Shown here: positions 20,925-31,565 of the stretch, piece by piece
Layout of the letters: every line of letters begins with the position of its first letter
How positions within the stretch are numbered: position 1 is the first letter of the stretch
Source: Mytilus trossulus
Taxonomy: Eukaryota; Mollusca; Bivalvia; Mytilida; Mytilidae
Assembly: GCF_036588685.1 (NCBI RefSeq)
Contig: NC_086378.1
Coordinates: forward strand, 76,525,127-76,589,126
DNA length: 64,000 nucleotides
Direction of reading: 5' to 3'
Program-made: the position numbers and the translations under genes
Notes under the pieces: generated by a model
The model's database searches: none
Told to the model about the DNA's origin: nothing
Seen by the model: only the letters and a program-made list of their open reading frames with translations

Positions 20925-21215
20925 ACAAACATGTTTAACCCCGCACCATTTTTGCGCCTGTCCGAAGTCAGGAGCCTCTGGCCTTTGTTAGTCTTGTATT
21001 ATTTTAATTTTAGTTTCTTGTGTACAATTTGGAAATTAGTATGGCGTTTATTATCACTGAACTAGTATATATTTGTTTAGGGACCAGCTGAAGGACGCCT
21101 CCGGGTGCGGGAATTTATCGCTACATTGAAGACCTGTTGGTGAACTTCTGCTGTTGTTTTTTTCTACAGTCTGGTTGTTGTCTCTTTGACACATTCCCCA
21201 TCTCCATTCTCAATT
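20925..21215 (-). repeat. Interspersed repeat family A, copy 3
   Basis: Reverse complement of the family: 'gtcaggagcctctggccttt', 'ccagctgaaggacgcctccg', 'tttgacacattccccat'. It follows the same order as copies 1 and 2. Confidence 0.8.
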
Positions 21216-21486
21216 TTATATTCCAAAAAAAACAACGCGAGTCTTAGCTTGTTGACCGCTTTAACCGACTTACTAAGTGCAAGCATATCCTCCGTTGCAT
21301 TCGATATTTATAAGCCAGGGCTGCATTATAGTTATGATAAAAGTCTGGAAAAGACCATGAAGCAATTGTATAAATATATATGTAATTCGTTTGTGACAAA
21401 CTCACCTTATAATCGATTGCTACATATTCGCAGATTGGGATTGATTATTACCGTTTCAGTCATTCATATATTAAATATTGTTGGGG

Positions 21487-21868
21487 GGGGGGGATACATA
21501 CTTATCAACTGTTTAAAGATATTTCTGAAACACAGATGTATTTGAGGAAAAACATTTCAATACGATCCAGATGCATTTGCTAAATTTAGGTGTGTAGTTG
21601 CCCCCTTGCGAATAGAAACAGGTCGATATGAAAATAAAACTGTAAATAAAGGAGTTTGCTTTGTGTGTTCTGATGAAATTGAAGATGAGAAACATGTTAT
21701 TTTAGATTGTCCTTTATATGCAGATTTGCGTGTGCGTGAAAGATTATTTTACGAAGTTAAAAGAAATAATGGTGATTTTGATATTTTATCTTATGATGAT
21801 AGGTTTATTTATCCTTTAAAAAGTAATGATTGTTTTTATGCTACTGTTTTATTTAATGAATATGTTCC
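21487..21868 (+). mobile_element. Non-LTR retrotransposon 3' fragment with CCHC motif
   Basis: The text QLFKDISETQMYLRK (about 21505-21550), then after a frame change FAKFRCVVAPLRIETGRYEN (21577-21636), leads into CFVCSDEIEDEKHVILDCPL (21658-21716), a C-x2-C-x8-H-x4-C motif seen at the C-terminus of bivalve LINE ORF2 proteins. Open text ends near 21865, where a foldback begins. The fragment belongs to the same family as the scrap at 42690-43265. Confidence 0.7.
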
Positions 21869-21958
21869 GGACCATATGAGTATTTTGATCATACGCGTAT
21901 AGTCATGACCATAGGGGTATATACTCATATGGTCCGACCGTACGCATATGGTCGGGGT
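21869..21958. repeat. Foldback of 'GGACCATATGAGTAT' with further CATATGGTC motifs
   Basis: GGACCATATGAGTAT (21869) pairs with ATACTCATATGGTCC (about 21922-21936), separated by about 40 bp rich in related 'gaccata' and 'tatagtc' words; 'cgcatatggtcgg' follows. It truncates the LINE fragment. Confidence 0.65.
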
Positions 21959-22010
21959 AATTTACACACTGTTACAGTTTACTTTGAAAACTTCTAAACT
22001 CTTCGGTTTA

Positions 22011-23571
22011 GTCACGTTTCTCCAACATTTGATAATTAGACTAAAACAACATTAGGGATTAGGGGGTCCTCATAAGGACTGGCATCGTGATAATTACCTG
22101 TAATTCACCTTTATCAGGTCTTAACTAAAATATTGTAAAAAGGGTATTGTTAAAAAAAAATTCTATAAAAAAATACCATATATTTTTGGTCGAGTATAAC
22201 CCGAAACTGTTACTGAATTATTTTCATCCGTATTTGATTTACAAAATTAAAACGGTTATTCAACCAAAAAAATCATTAAATAGACAAGTGAACTCTTTAT
22301 CAAACTGAAAATTTCATAAAAAAATATTAGGAAATAATCTCGAAATTATTATTTTTAAAAGATTTTTTTTTCATTAAAAGTAACATGAAAAATCGAAATG
22401 TTCACTGACTGTACCTCATTTTAGTAATTTATTCTATTACTTGATATATTTTTGTATTTGTGTTACATGTAAATGTTAAGATCTAAACCAATGCAAAACA
22501 GCCAAGTTTTATTTATGTAAAAAGTCATCGAAAGCTATTGTCTTCTAGTGCGAAGAACCATATCTACTTAGTCGTTCTGTCTGTATATCACAAGAGTCGA
22601 AGCCAGTTTTCATGGTATGCTGTCTTAAAAGATGAAAGAGTCAGTCGAATATCTGTCCACTTTTTCCACGAAAACAGAGCTGGTACAAATTGGGTACATC
22701 ACGTCGCGTCGTGATCTATATAGTGTTTAACTGTGGGAACTGGCTTAATGACTCAAGATATATAAATTCGTAATAGCTCTCAAAATACAAAATGTTAATT
22801 TTTATTCAATATCGAAACATTGTAATCTATAATACATTACTATGAAAAATAGACAAAATTATATATAAAAAAGCAAAAAAAAATGCTTTCGGCCGTACGG
22901 TATTATACTGGATGTGTAGTGATTGATAATTTAGTCTAAGATTATGTGTTGCTTATTTATGTTTTTGTACAGTTCTTTTATTGTTCTGTTGCACCAATGT
23001 CTCAAGATAAGGGGGATTGTTAGAGCCTGTGTAATATATTCGGTTTCGTTCATTATATTGTACATAAATTAGGCCGTTAGTTTTCTCGTTTGAGTTGCTA
23101 AACATTTGTCTCAAGCTTCTCGGGTCCTTTTATAGCTGACTATGCGATATAACTTTGCTCAGCGTTGAAGGCCGTACGGTGACCTCTCTTTGTTAATATC
23201 TGTGTCAGTTGGTCTCTTGTGAATAGTTTTCCCATTGGCAATCATACCACATCTTCTTTTTTATGTATAATTGTAACTTCAATGTCATTTGGTCTCTTGT
23301 AGAGAGTTGTCTTATTGTCTATCGTACCATGCACATCTTTTTTTTTTTATAAAATAAAAAAAATACATCACTGCGTAAGATTATATCGACTTTTACAATT
23401 TCTGGAGACTATTAAAAAATATATGTGTCTTCAAAAAATATATACCTTTTTAACAATATTTCGGTTAAGAACAGGTGAATTACAGGTAGATATCAAGATC
23501 CAGTCCTTAAGAGGACCCCATAATCCCTAATGTTATTTTAGTCTAATTACTAAATGTTGGAGAAACGTGAC
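22011..23571. mobile_element. 1.56-kb element with ~140-bp inverted terminal repeats
   Basis: Left GTCACGTTTCTCCAACATTT, then 'aattagactaaaacaacatt', 'agggattagggggtcctc', 'aaggactgg', 'tacctgtaattcacct' and 'cttaac..aaatattgt' (22011-22150). All of this recurs in reverse complement at 23435-23571 in the same order with about 85% identity by eye. No transposase frame is visible. The interior includes family B-like DNA (22985-23345). The ends lack an obvious superfamily signature. Confidence 0.75.
22985..23345. repeat. Interspersed repeat family B-like copy, T-rich end
   Basis: 'gttgaaggccgtacggtgac', 'cattggcaatcataccacat' and the repeated 'tttggtctcttgt' phrases match family B text (compare 46915-46975, 45090-45250, 53170-53345). 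A T run ends it at 23350. Confidence 0.55.
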
Positions 23572-23579
23572 CACACCAA

Positions 23580-24795
23580 CTCTTCATATGTATGACCGTT
23601 CCTCAAAAATACGCTATAATATAGGTAATTTTATTATCATATTATAATAAAGAGATTAACTGAATAAAAATAATAAGTTCCTCATAGTTAATTTTACTAC
23701 CTAGTCAAAACTATAATAAACACATTTTATACCGATCGATATCAATAACCGATTTGTTATTACGAGTGAATAGAAATATGTCGACTTAAAAAGTTAACTT
23801 CCAAAACTTTCTCAATAAACTGTTACACAAAAAGTCACTGGCAAGGAACATATTTTGTTTAAGTTGTTTTGAAAATATGGTGTACTGTAGTCAAATTACG
23901 ATATTTGAAAATTCATAAGCACCGTAGACACAGCGAAATAACCCAAAACCTCGACATCAATGCACGCAGCTGCAAAAAATGCTATCTTTTCAATTGCAAA
24001 CAAAATGTGTAACGGAAAAGGATCGTGCACAACCATGACGTGCAAATGTACATGCGAAAACAGTGTGGAAGTAAATGTCACCATAAGCCTACAGGCAAGA
24101 ATGTAATAAGCGATGAAAAGTAACTTTGGCATCAATGTTTAATTTAAAGTAGCCTTTAAATTAATACATTGTCATGTATCATTTTTTTTTTAGAAAAAAG
24201 TTTATTGTTTTATTGAAACGTTTTTAATGCATATATTTCAAACCAAAAAATGTCACGATTTAAAAATGGCAACGAGTCAACTATCAGTAAAGTAAGCCAC
24301 TTACAGGTCCTGATATGAAAAATCGGAAACGATTCAACAGAGAAACCAATGGTCTGCTTTAAATGACGAGTAAACGAAAGAAAACCACTTATCCACACCT
24401 GTGTTACAGACAGTTACCAACGACAACTGTCCAAAAGCACACACATTCCCTCGCTTTTATCCGTTTTGTTGCTAGGGTTCTATAAATGTTATTGTTCGAT
24501 TTGTATAATTCTTTTCTTGGTCATCCTTATGATATCTTTCAAATAACGTTTTATTGCAAGGTATTCCAAATGTTCGACAAAATCTATTTCTAAATTATTA
24601 ACATCAATTGTATTAGCACTCACAGCCGGTTTCAAAGACGTGGCACTTCCTACCCTAGGGGTTGTGGGAATCATATGTTGATACTTGAAAATCCCAAAGA
24701 TTTATTACATGCAGTATTGTTCACTTTCTTCTTGCCAATGTATAAAAACGTTTGACATTTCAACACTTAACAAAAGTAATTATCACTGTACTTAG
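23580..24795. other. No firmly recognisable gene
   Basis: AT-rich. A minus-strand frame at 24489-24674 has ordinary protein-like composition and could be a terminal exon (see findings), but no family was recognised and its splice sites do not join in phase with the next candidate. Confidence 0.3.
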
Positions 24796-24796
24796 T

Positions 24797-24955
24797 ATAG
24801 TATACATATTTTTAAGGGGCCAGCTGAAGGACGCCTACAGGTGCGGAAGTTTCTCGCTACATTGAAGTCCCATTTTTGGCCTTCGGCTGTTGTCTGCTCT
24901 ATGGTCGGGTTGGTGTCGCTTTGACACATTCCCCGTTTCCTTTCTCATCTTTACC
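24797..24955 (-). repeat. Interspersed repeat family A, copy 4 (partial)
   Basis: 'gccagctgaaggacgcctac', 'ggaagtttctcgctacattg', 'tgttgtctgctctatggtcg' and 'ctttgacacattccccgttt' are the family A 5' half in reverse orientation. Confidence 0.75.
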
Positions 24956-25610
24956 CATTATTGATTTATCAAAAGGAATGACCAAGATTGATACAAATGT
25001 ACTCTTTTAAAGAGAGACAAACCATACTTTAGGCCACACTAACTTAATTCCAGCTTCCCACATCCGGAAAAGTAATGCTGTCTTTTTGTACCGTTTGTAT
25101 TTTTGTGAACCTAAAAGGATCTCGGCATATAACCATTAATTTATTTTTCCCATACTTACATTCCCCTGACTTTGCTGCTGATTCTAATACAACGTGCTTC
25201 TTTCGCTTTGTGAACAAACACATGCTATAAATCCAATAAAATGTGTTTGCACATGCGTATATTGACTTCTTTAGAATAATGAATTTTATCAAATTATCAT
25301 GCACTTAATATTAATATATTCCCTTAACTTTTAAAACACTTTCAAAATTTCTTAAATGGTGCACTCGATGTTACTAATTAATTTATTATGACTGTAATGT
25401 GTTGCATTCCGAAATCGACATATTTGACCTAGATGCGACAACCGATCATGCTGGCTGTTCAAACTCCTCCCTCTAAAAAATCTCAGTGCCAGCCGTTTGC
25501 TTCTTTTAAAACAAACAAAAAAGGGAGGTTCACGGAAAAGCCTACACATACGCTTTTACACTTATACTTATCGGACATAGACATTACCTTAATTGTCCTA
25601 TTCAGTAATA

Positions 25611-25760
25611 ATTGGTGCAAGCTATACTTTATTGTAATTTTAACATGGGTAGGCATTATATTCGTGTACTTTTAGCCCTCACTATCGCTCGGGCAAAAAT
25701 AATGAATAATATAATGCCTACCCATGCAAAAACTACAATAAAGTATAGCTTGCATCAATT
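25611..25760. repeat. 150-bp foldback element
   Basis: The left arm 'attggtgcaagctatacttt' + 'attgtaattttaacatgggt' + 'aggcattata' returns in reverse complement at 25706-25760, with a centre 'ccctcactatcgctcggg'. The arms are about 65 bp with a few mismatches. Non-coding. Confidence 0.8.
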
Positions 25761-25859
25761 AAGTCTTAATTTTCGTTGTTGGAATAAAGTATGCATGCAG
25801 ATGTAGAAGTGCTGCCTTCACCTGCAATATTGTTTGCCGGTGGGACAATACTATCCATA

Positions 25860-26480
25860 CCCGCTGCATATTTATTCACCTATCATGAGCCGGTTGTTCT
25901 GTAGTTTTCGTTGACTGTGTGGGTCATTGGTATTTCTCAATTCGTATATAGGTTAGATCTTTGACTGTTTGATTTGCTTTACACTAGTCATTTTAGGGTC
26001 CTTTATATCTTGCTGTCTGGTCTGGTCCAAAGCCCTGTGCTGAAGGCCGTACTATGGCCTGTAATTGTATTAACTCTAAATACATTATAAGGTTTGGAAC
26101 AACCATTCAAATGATCCCTACAATGAGGATCTGTCCATCAGTCAAGGGGTAATTTTACTGTTGTAGAAAGAATAGAAAAAACTTATAAATTTTAACTTAA
26201 AAAGGGGGGGTCAGCATAGTTCAACCAATAATTAAAAAAAAAAAACACCGGTCCACTTTAATAAAAAATAAATAAAGAAGATACAAACGTATGTTAAAGT
26301 TAAGAGAATTTTCTCATTGACACTCATACCACATCCATTTTATATACAAAATGACAACAGACAAAAAACAAATATGACAGCACTAAAAAGACCGATACTG
26401 AGTGAGACAACCAACATATAACATAAAAAAACTAAAATATACACACATCAACGAACAGCTGGAACCCCAAATAGCTGGAG
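25860..26480. repeat. Dispersed Mytilus-type repeat remnants
   Basis: 'catgagccggttgttctgta', 'gtgctgaaggccgtactatgg' (26038-26058) and 'gacaacagacaaaaaacaaa' + 'tatgacagcactaaaaagac' (26353-26390) recur in variant form at 40855-41080 and in family B copies. Nothing coding is seen. Confidence 0.45.
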
Positions 26481-26793
26481 GTGAACACAAGCAATGACAG
26501 ATGTTCTGGAAGAATGAGCAGCTCCTGCTTCTTACAAGACAGCCTCCATGTCGCTATTGTTATAAGTCATGCATGTTTTGAATGAGGAAAGACATCTATG
26601 AAAATTCAGTGGAGATAATTTTAAGCAGTTAAAATAATTATTGACCAATAATTTATTCAATCTTGAACGGGAAAAAAATAATTTCAGAATATGTACAATA
26701 ACTATTAAAGCACTAATTTGTTGGCAAATAAGCTCATTAATGGCCCTACTCCTTCATTTTTCATCATGTGACTCTCGTGTAATTTGGACTTTT

Positions 26794-26802
26794 TTATTTA
26801 TT
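26794..26802 (-). terminator. Possible polyadenylation signal of the glycosyltransferase-like gene
   Basis: On the minus strand 'aaaataaataaa' gives overlapping AATAAA signals about 130 bp after the stop codon at 26935. Confidence 0.35.
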
Positions 26803-26934
26803 TTAGATCTCAGTCTGTATACATATTTATCCTTTGCGAACATCGTTTAAAACAGACTTGGTTCCTCCTGTTTTACATTCATAGCGCAGCAGGATGTAAA
26901 ATATGTCTATCTAGAACTTCGAGGCAGATAGTAT

Positions 26935-28053
26935 TCAAATAGGGAAACATGCTTTTCCTATTTTTCTTTGTAGTAACTGTACTTCCTTCGATGTTTCATT
27001 GCGCGTAGTAATATAAGAAGTACAACTTGTCAGCCCAGCTGCATAATTGATTCGCTTGTAAAGTTTACTCAGTAATTTTGCATTAAAATTACCATTTGGG
27101 TGCGTATGTCCTTCAGTATCTCCCGATTTAGTCGTTTGGTGTATAGCTAATAACGTTTTAGTAGCATCGATTGTAGTATGCTTCCGTTTTCTAGCATTCA
27201 GTATGAGCCAGTTATCGTATGCTCTTCTACCAATCACAACTTCCGGGCATTCCTTCCACGGATAGACGGAATTCGTTATAAAATAGTCCGCCCCCCAGGT
27301 TGTAAAAAGTTTTCCTTTTTTTGAAACTTTTGTTATATTTTCAAATGTAGATGCTTGTTCAGCAGTCACTTCCTTCACGTTTGTTCGCTGACCAACGATC
27401 AACATAGGCTCACTGTGGTTGATGTTTGAATTTAAAATGAAATGAAGAGTATCGTTTAGATTTTGTGTAAATATGATGTCCCCGTTAACATAAGCATAAA
27501 AATGAGCGGAATATCTCTTCATTACCTCCAAATACATATATTTCAATATTGGAACTCCTATGGCGGTTTTTGTGGGTGGGATGACGTCCCAACCTTTTTC
27601 TTTAATTCCTTTAAAAAGATGTTGATCGTCAGAGAAAAACACTGGTTTAACACCAGTTCCAAATGAATTCCAGTTATTTAAAGTGTTGTTTCTGCAAACA
27701 AACTTTTCAGATTTCGTTGTAAATGTAGTAAAAAGCACTAACAACTGTTTAGAATCTCCATCAATCTTTTTTTTGTTCCTAATAATTTCATAGCTATCGG
27801 TATTTGTGGTACTTCGATTTAGTTTTGAGTTGATAGGTCTCAATAATTTTTCCAAGTTACTTTGTAAATACTGCAGATCAGTTAGTGTGTTGTCCATTAT
27901 CATGGAAATTGTTTTCGTTCTGTATGAAATACTGATATAGAGGTATGCATATACAAATGTACAGAACATACACAAAACTAATATTCTGTAATGGTATAAG
28001 CGGCGAGGTTGTACTTTGCCCGTGTTTACATCTAGTGGTGGTAGATGTTTCAT
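26935..28053 (-). CDS. Type II membrane protein, putative Golgi glycosyltransferase
   Basis: Uninterrupted coding exon for 372 residues. Layout: a basic cytoplasmic tail (residues 1-21), one membrane anchor (about 22-43, RILVLCMFCTFVYAYLYISI), a stem with N-glycosylation motifs, and a luminal domain from about 100. The luminal part has LLVLFTTFTT (about 104), a VKPVFFSDD segment (136-143), HFYAYVNGDIIF (184-195, a DxD-like nucleotide-sugar site candidate in GT-A folds) and EVVIGRRAYDNWLI (271-284). Start: the ATG at 28051-28053 is preferred because ttttcag, a splice acceptor, ends at 28060, so the exon begins at 28059 with a short 5' UTR; the open frame upstream of it would be intron. An upstream non-coding exon is implied but not located. 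I recognise the shape from uncharacterised invertebrate proteins; donor and acceptor sugars are unknown. Confidence 0.75.
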   Translation of the reverse strand: MKHLPPLDVNTGKVQPRRLYHYRILVLCMFCTFVYAYLYISISYRTKTISMIMDNTLTDLQYLQSNLEKLLRPINSKLNRSTTNTDSYEIIRNKKKIDGDSKQLLVLFTTFTTKSEKFVCRNNTLNNWNSFGTGVKPVFFSDDQHLFKGIKEKGWDVIPPTKTAIGVPILKYMYLEVMKRYSAHFYAYVNGDIIFTQNLNDTLHFILNSNINHSEPMLIVGQRTNVKEVTAEQASTFENITKVSKKGKLFTTWGADYFITNSVYPWKECPEVVIGRRAYDNWLILNARKRKHTTIDATKTLLAIHQTTKSGDTEGHTHPNGNFNAKLLSKLYKRINYAAGLTSCTSYITTRNETSKEVQLLQRKIGKACFPI

Positions 28054-28079
28054 GTCTTTCTGAAAATATAAAATCAATT

Positions 28080-29120
28080 ACCAGTATACAAATATGTTTA
28101 AGACTCAGAAACGTGTCCGGCCACCAAAACGTGTCTAATTCCCGAAATCCGAATAAAATTCTAATATGTGTGACAATTAGTAAGTCGGAAGCAATTTGCC
28201 AAGTTCTATTAACCCTTCAATGAAATATATTCTTAAAGTAGTTATAGTTCGTTGGAAAAAAATCCAGTCTATAATTACACATTAACCTGTAATAAAATAG
28301 TTGTGACAGTCAGTGAACTGGAAAAAATGTCTTCCACCAGACCTTAATGTAAATCAAATAAGAAACAAGTTTTGGCTTTCTTAAAAGCTGTGAACTGCTC
28401 CGCTCTATCCTAATTTAATGTAAATGTGTGCATGTGGTAATTTTAGATAGTTGATTGATATAAAATGGATTTACTTTAAGGGTGTGCGTTATGAGTGTGC
28501 CTATATTAGGAGAAGTTATAAAATACAGATAATGCTTTTTTTGAAAACGTTGTATAGGAACATTGTTTAACAAAACAAATCGTGCATGTTGCAAATTGAC
28601 AAAGCAAATAAAGTTTAACGTGTATTGATAATTGATCTTTCAATATTGAATTTCAGTGTACAATACATGCATTATAAAACGAACATGAATTTATGACAGT
28701 TGATCGGAACTGATATACACATAGTTAATTTCCCGGCTTTTCATGACTTATCCTGAACGAAAAAAGTCTGTTATTCTTTATCTCATTTTAACCAATGGCT
28801 GTTGATGATTCTCAGCCGCATCATAAAGTAACCAATCAGTGATCAGAATTATTATTTCAAGATGGCGTGTATGTCTACTGAAACGTATAGCTCCGCACCG
28901 TGATGCGAAGCAAAAACATGTAGCTGTTAGAAAGTAGGTAGATTTTTTTTCCAACTAACAGTTAGACTCAGAACTACAATATGACATCTTAATTAGAATA
29001 TTTGGAGCACTTAGTTCGTTTGAAACATTTCTCACTCTAAAAAAAAGTATAAAGATCATTGGTATAGATTCTATAAATTATAAAGTAAATAGCGAGACTG
29101 TGAGTAACTCAATAATTATA
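28080..29120. other. Upstream region of the minus-strand gene; no exon identified
   Basis: Should contain the 5' intron, leader exon and promoter of the glycosyltransferase-like gene. 'caagatggcg' at 28859 resembles a YY1-type site. I could not fix the leader exon. Confidence 0.3.
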
Positions 29121-29217
29121 GATTATTGTTGATCATCTCAACGAGATTGATTTTCTCGCTTGAGCTGGAACAGCGAAAGTGAGAAAAGCAATCGAGTTGA
29201 GATGACCAATGATAATC
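29121..29217. repeat. 97-bp foldback element
   Basis: 'gattattgttgatcatctca' + 'acgagattgattttctcgct' pairs with 'gtgagaaaagcaatcgagtt' + 'gagatgaccaatgataatc'. The arms are about 43 bp with a short loop at 'gagctggaacag'. Confidence 0.75.
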
Positions 29218-29219
29218 AT

Positions 29220-30025
29220 TCTGTTTATCGCTATTTTACCTATGACGACGTTGTCAATTTCAATGTCAATTTCGTTAGCAACGCAACGTGGTCTCCTTAG
29301 TTTCTAGCTGTAATTTTTCCATCTCAAGCGAGAAGCATGATATGAAAATTATCACAAAAAAAGATCAAAGGAAAAATGCACAAAATAGCGATAATACCCA
29401 GTAACTGGTCTGACGTAACCGTGTATGGCAATGTATCTTAGGATCACATGTATTTACCTGTCATTTCGGCATCTTACAGTATTATATGTAGTGTAGTAGT
29501 GTAGCTTAATATAATTAGGCATAAATGTTTTGGTTCTATTTTGGAAAAAAGTTATAACTGTTTGACAAGCAAAAACAAGAAGAAGGCTACCTTTGCAAAG
29601 ACTGAATATTAAAGAATGATTGTTGCGTTCGAAGGATATGCCCACTTTACATTAAACATGTTAAACACTGGTGTTAACTGAAAATTCTAACTATGATTAC
29701 AAGTCAAAAACGAAAGTCAAATTCTTTTTTTTTTCTAAGTTAATAATAAATCTATTTTCTGTTTGACAAGATTTTTAATTTTCGTTGTAAATCTGAAGTT
29801 GTTCAATTTATAGTCTGAGGCAACTCAGTTGGTATCTTCAAAGTTCGGGACATCAGCATTTGTACATTTTGATTTGTTTGGAATCTTTATTTTACCATTT
29901 GAATATTCATTGTTATTTGGAGCTGTATTGGATTGGATTGTTTGAATGAATGTTTTTTTTCTTTTAAGTAATGATATTTTTTGTCTATTTCGACATTACC
30001 CATGTGGATAGGCTATAACAGTGTG
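29220..30025. other. No recognisable feature
   Basis: AT-rich sequence; 'atctcaagcgagaa' at 29330 echoes the neighbouring foldback. No exon-like text. Confidence 0.35.
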
Positions 30026-30029
30026 ACAT

Positions 30030-30138
30030 CAAGGCTGGATCCAGCCGTTTTCGAAAGGGAGCTTCCAACCATATGTCCCCATTATAATGCATTGATCCTT
30101 CAAACCCCTGGAACCCCCACCCCCTGGATCCGCGACTG
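30030..30138. mobile_element. Family E MITE (hAT-like), copy 1
   Basis: 'ggctggatccagccg', 'ccatatgtccccattataat', 'gcattgatcc' and 'ccccctggatccgcgactgg' match the element at 34877-35025 in order. Both ends contain a 'GGATCC(G)' inverted core. Confidence 0.55.
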
Positions 30139-30573
30139 GAACTATATTAGAATCTTATAGGTAGGTAGACTATTTACAACCGCATTTAAATTTCGCTATG
30201 CATCATCACTTCAAATAGAGTTAGTCGGTTAAACCATGTGATTGAAAACAATAGACTGAACAGGTTGTTAACACTTTCAACTATCAATAGGGTCAAGCAA
30301 CATTTTCAAAATGATAAGTTCATGTAAGCGTTAATTTTGTTACAGATACGAAATTTCAGTGATAGTGATCCTCAAACATTAAGCCGGTCATGAACTTAGT
30401 TTGTGAATTATGTTTGCGGTTTTCTTGACATTAGTTAGTATTTTCTTAATTTTTCATTGCCGAAAACAACATTTTCCGCATGGAATGTCTGCATATTTAC
30501 AATTGATATTAGACAATATCGCTATGTGATATATAAGAAAGTTTAATCGATTCGCTTCTTCCCTAGACTGACG

Positions 30574-30592
30574 ATGGCGACAGCAGAAACAG
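30574..30592 (+). CDS. Possible first coding exon (MATAET-), weak
   Basis: ATG GCG ACA GCA GAA ACA G is followed by the donor gtaaaat at 30593 and preceded by a leader with 'atatataag' at about 30530. It looks like a short 5' coding exon ending in phase 1. No plus-strand downstream exon was recognised, so it could be chance. Confidence 0.2.
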
Positions 30593-30654
30593 GTAAAATT
30601 AAAATGTCAATTGTTCTTGAACAATTGAGAGGTCTTTCTTTTGTAATGTAAAAT

Positions 30655-31565
30655 TCATGTTCCAATAGACGTAGAATGTATTGAAAAGGTCAAGGTCAAC
30701 CTTAAAAAGCTTTTAAACACACTGAAAGTCCTTTTAATAATGTCAAAAACACTTAATACGCTATATGGGACATGACCTTGACCTTTTGACCTTTGTCAAG
30801 GTCATTGGTCCCAAATATCATTGCTGAAGACCCAATGCGTCTAGGACCATTAATCATATAGTAAAAGCTGATTATGCTTTTTCAGAAACCTAAAACAACA
30901 GTTATGCCCCTTACAGAAAGGTCAAATATCTTCGGTCAAAATGTAACAAAGTTGCGCATTAATGCCCAAACATTTTCCACTATACAACAATTCTGAAAGT
31001 ATTAAGGTTGCTGAGCTTATCCGCTAACAAGGTGTTAGGTCAAAGGTCAAGGTATACATACACATTTGTTATTGAGATATTTTTTCAAAGTCACATGAAT
31101 TGATGATGAATGGTGAAGTTCCTAAGTGTCTACGACTTACGGTTTCTGAGTTTTGGTGGCCAACCCACACCGGTTAATTTCAATAGGGGCATAACCCTAC
31201 CAATGAGTCGTTGAATCATTTCGATCCAAATGTAATGAAGAACCAGGGTCTGGTCCTGAACAAATTTCACCCTTCGTTTTTTTTAAACCTATTACGGTTA
31301 CGGTGATGGAACGATAACAAGGTTTTGGGGTTTCGGAGGGATTACTCCGAACCGACAAAATATTTCGACTCACAGGGTGAGTTCCGGATAGGTATTCATG
31401 ACACCGATACAAAGTGTGAACATGAAAGCGACACGTCTTACGGTTAACGCGGATAAATTTGTCAAAGTTTGGCGGAAAAGGAATAATAATAAACAGAAGA
31501 AATACAGTAAGGTCTTTCCCTTTTGAAAAAGGAAAGACCTTAATAATTTCAATAACTATTCTCAA
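30655..31565. repeat. Bivalve dispersed repeat rich in TCAAGGTCA motifs
   Basis: 'gaaaaggtcaaggtcaacct' (30683), 'gaccttgaccttttgacctt' (30774), 'caaggtcattgg' (30803) and 'gtcaaaggtcaaggtataca' (31029) recur. The unit ends with an inverted repeat AAGGTCTTTCC / GGAAAGACCTT at 31509-31541, which resembles the end of a repeat unit. The long minus-strand open frame (31197-31565) has no recognisable domain and follows the repeat, so it is not called. Confidence 0.5.

Noticed and set aside
23896..24135. 79-residue minus-strand frame with a hydrophobic start, suggesting a small secreted peptide
   Set aside because: Composition is Phe/His/Val-rich throughout rather than signal plus mature peptide, with no promoter, splice or family evidence.
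28054..28077. Upstream extension of the glycosyltransferase-like frame
   Set aside because: It contains a splice acceptor (ttttcag) and starts at a TTG; the ATG at 28053 is the first after the acceptor.
31197..31565. 122-residue minus-strand frame
   Set aside because: Lies in a dispersed repeat with an inverted end; no recognisable domain, and an overlapping frame is also open.
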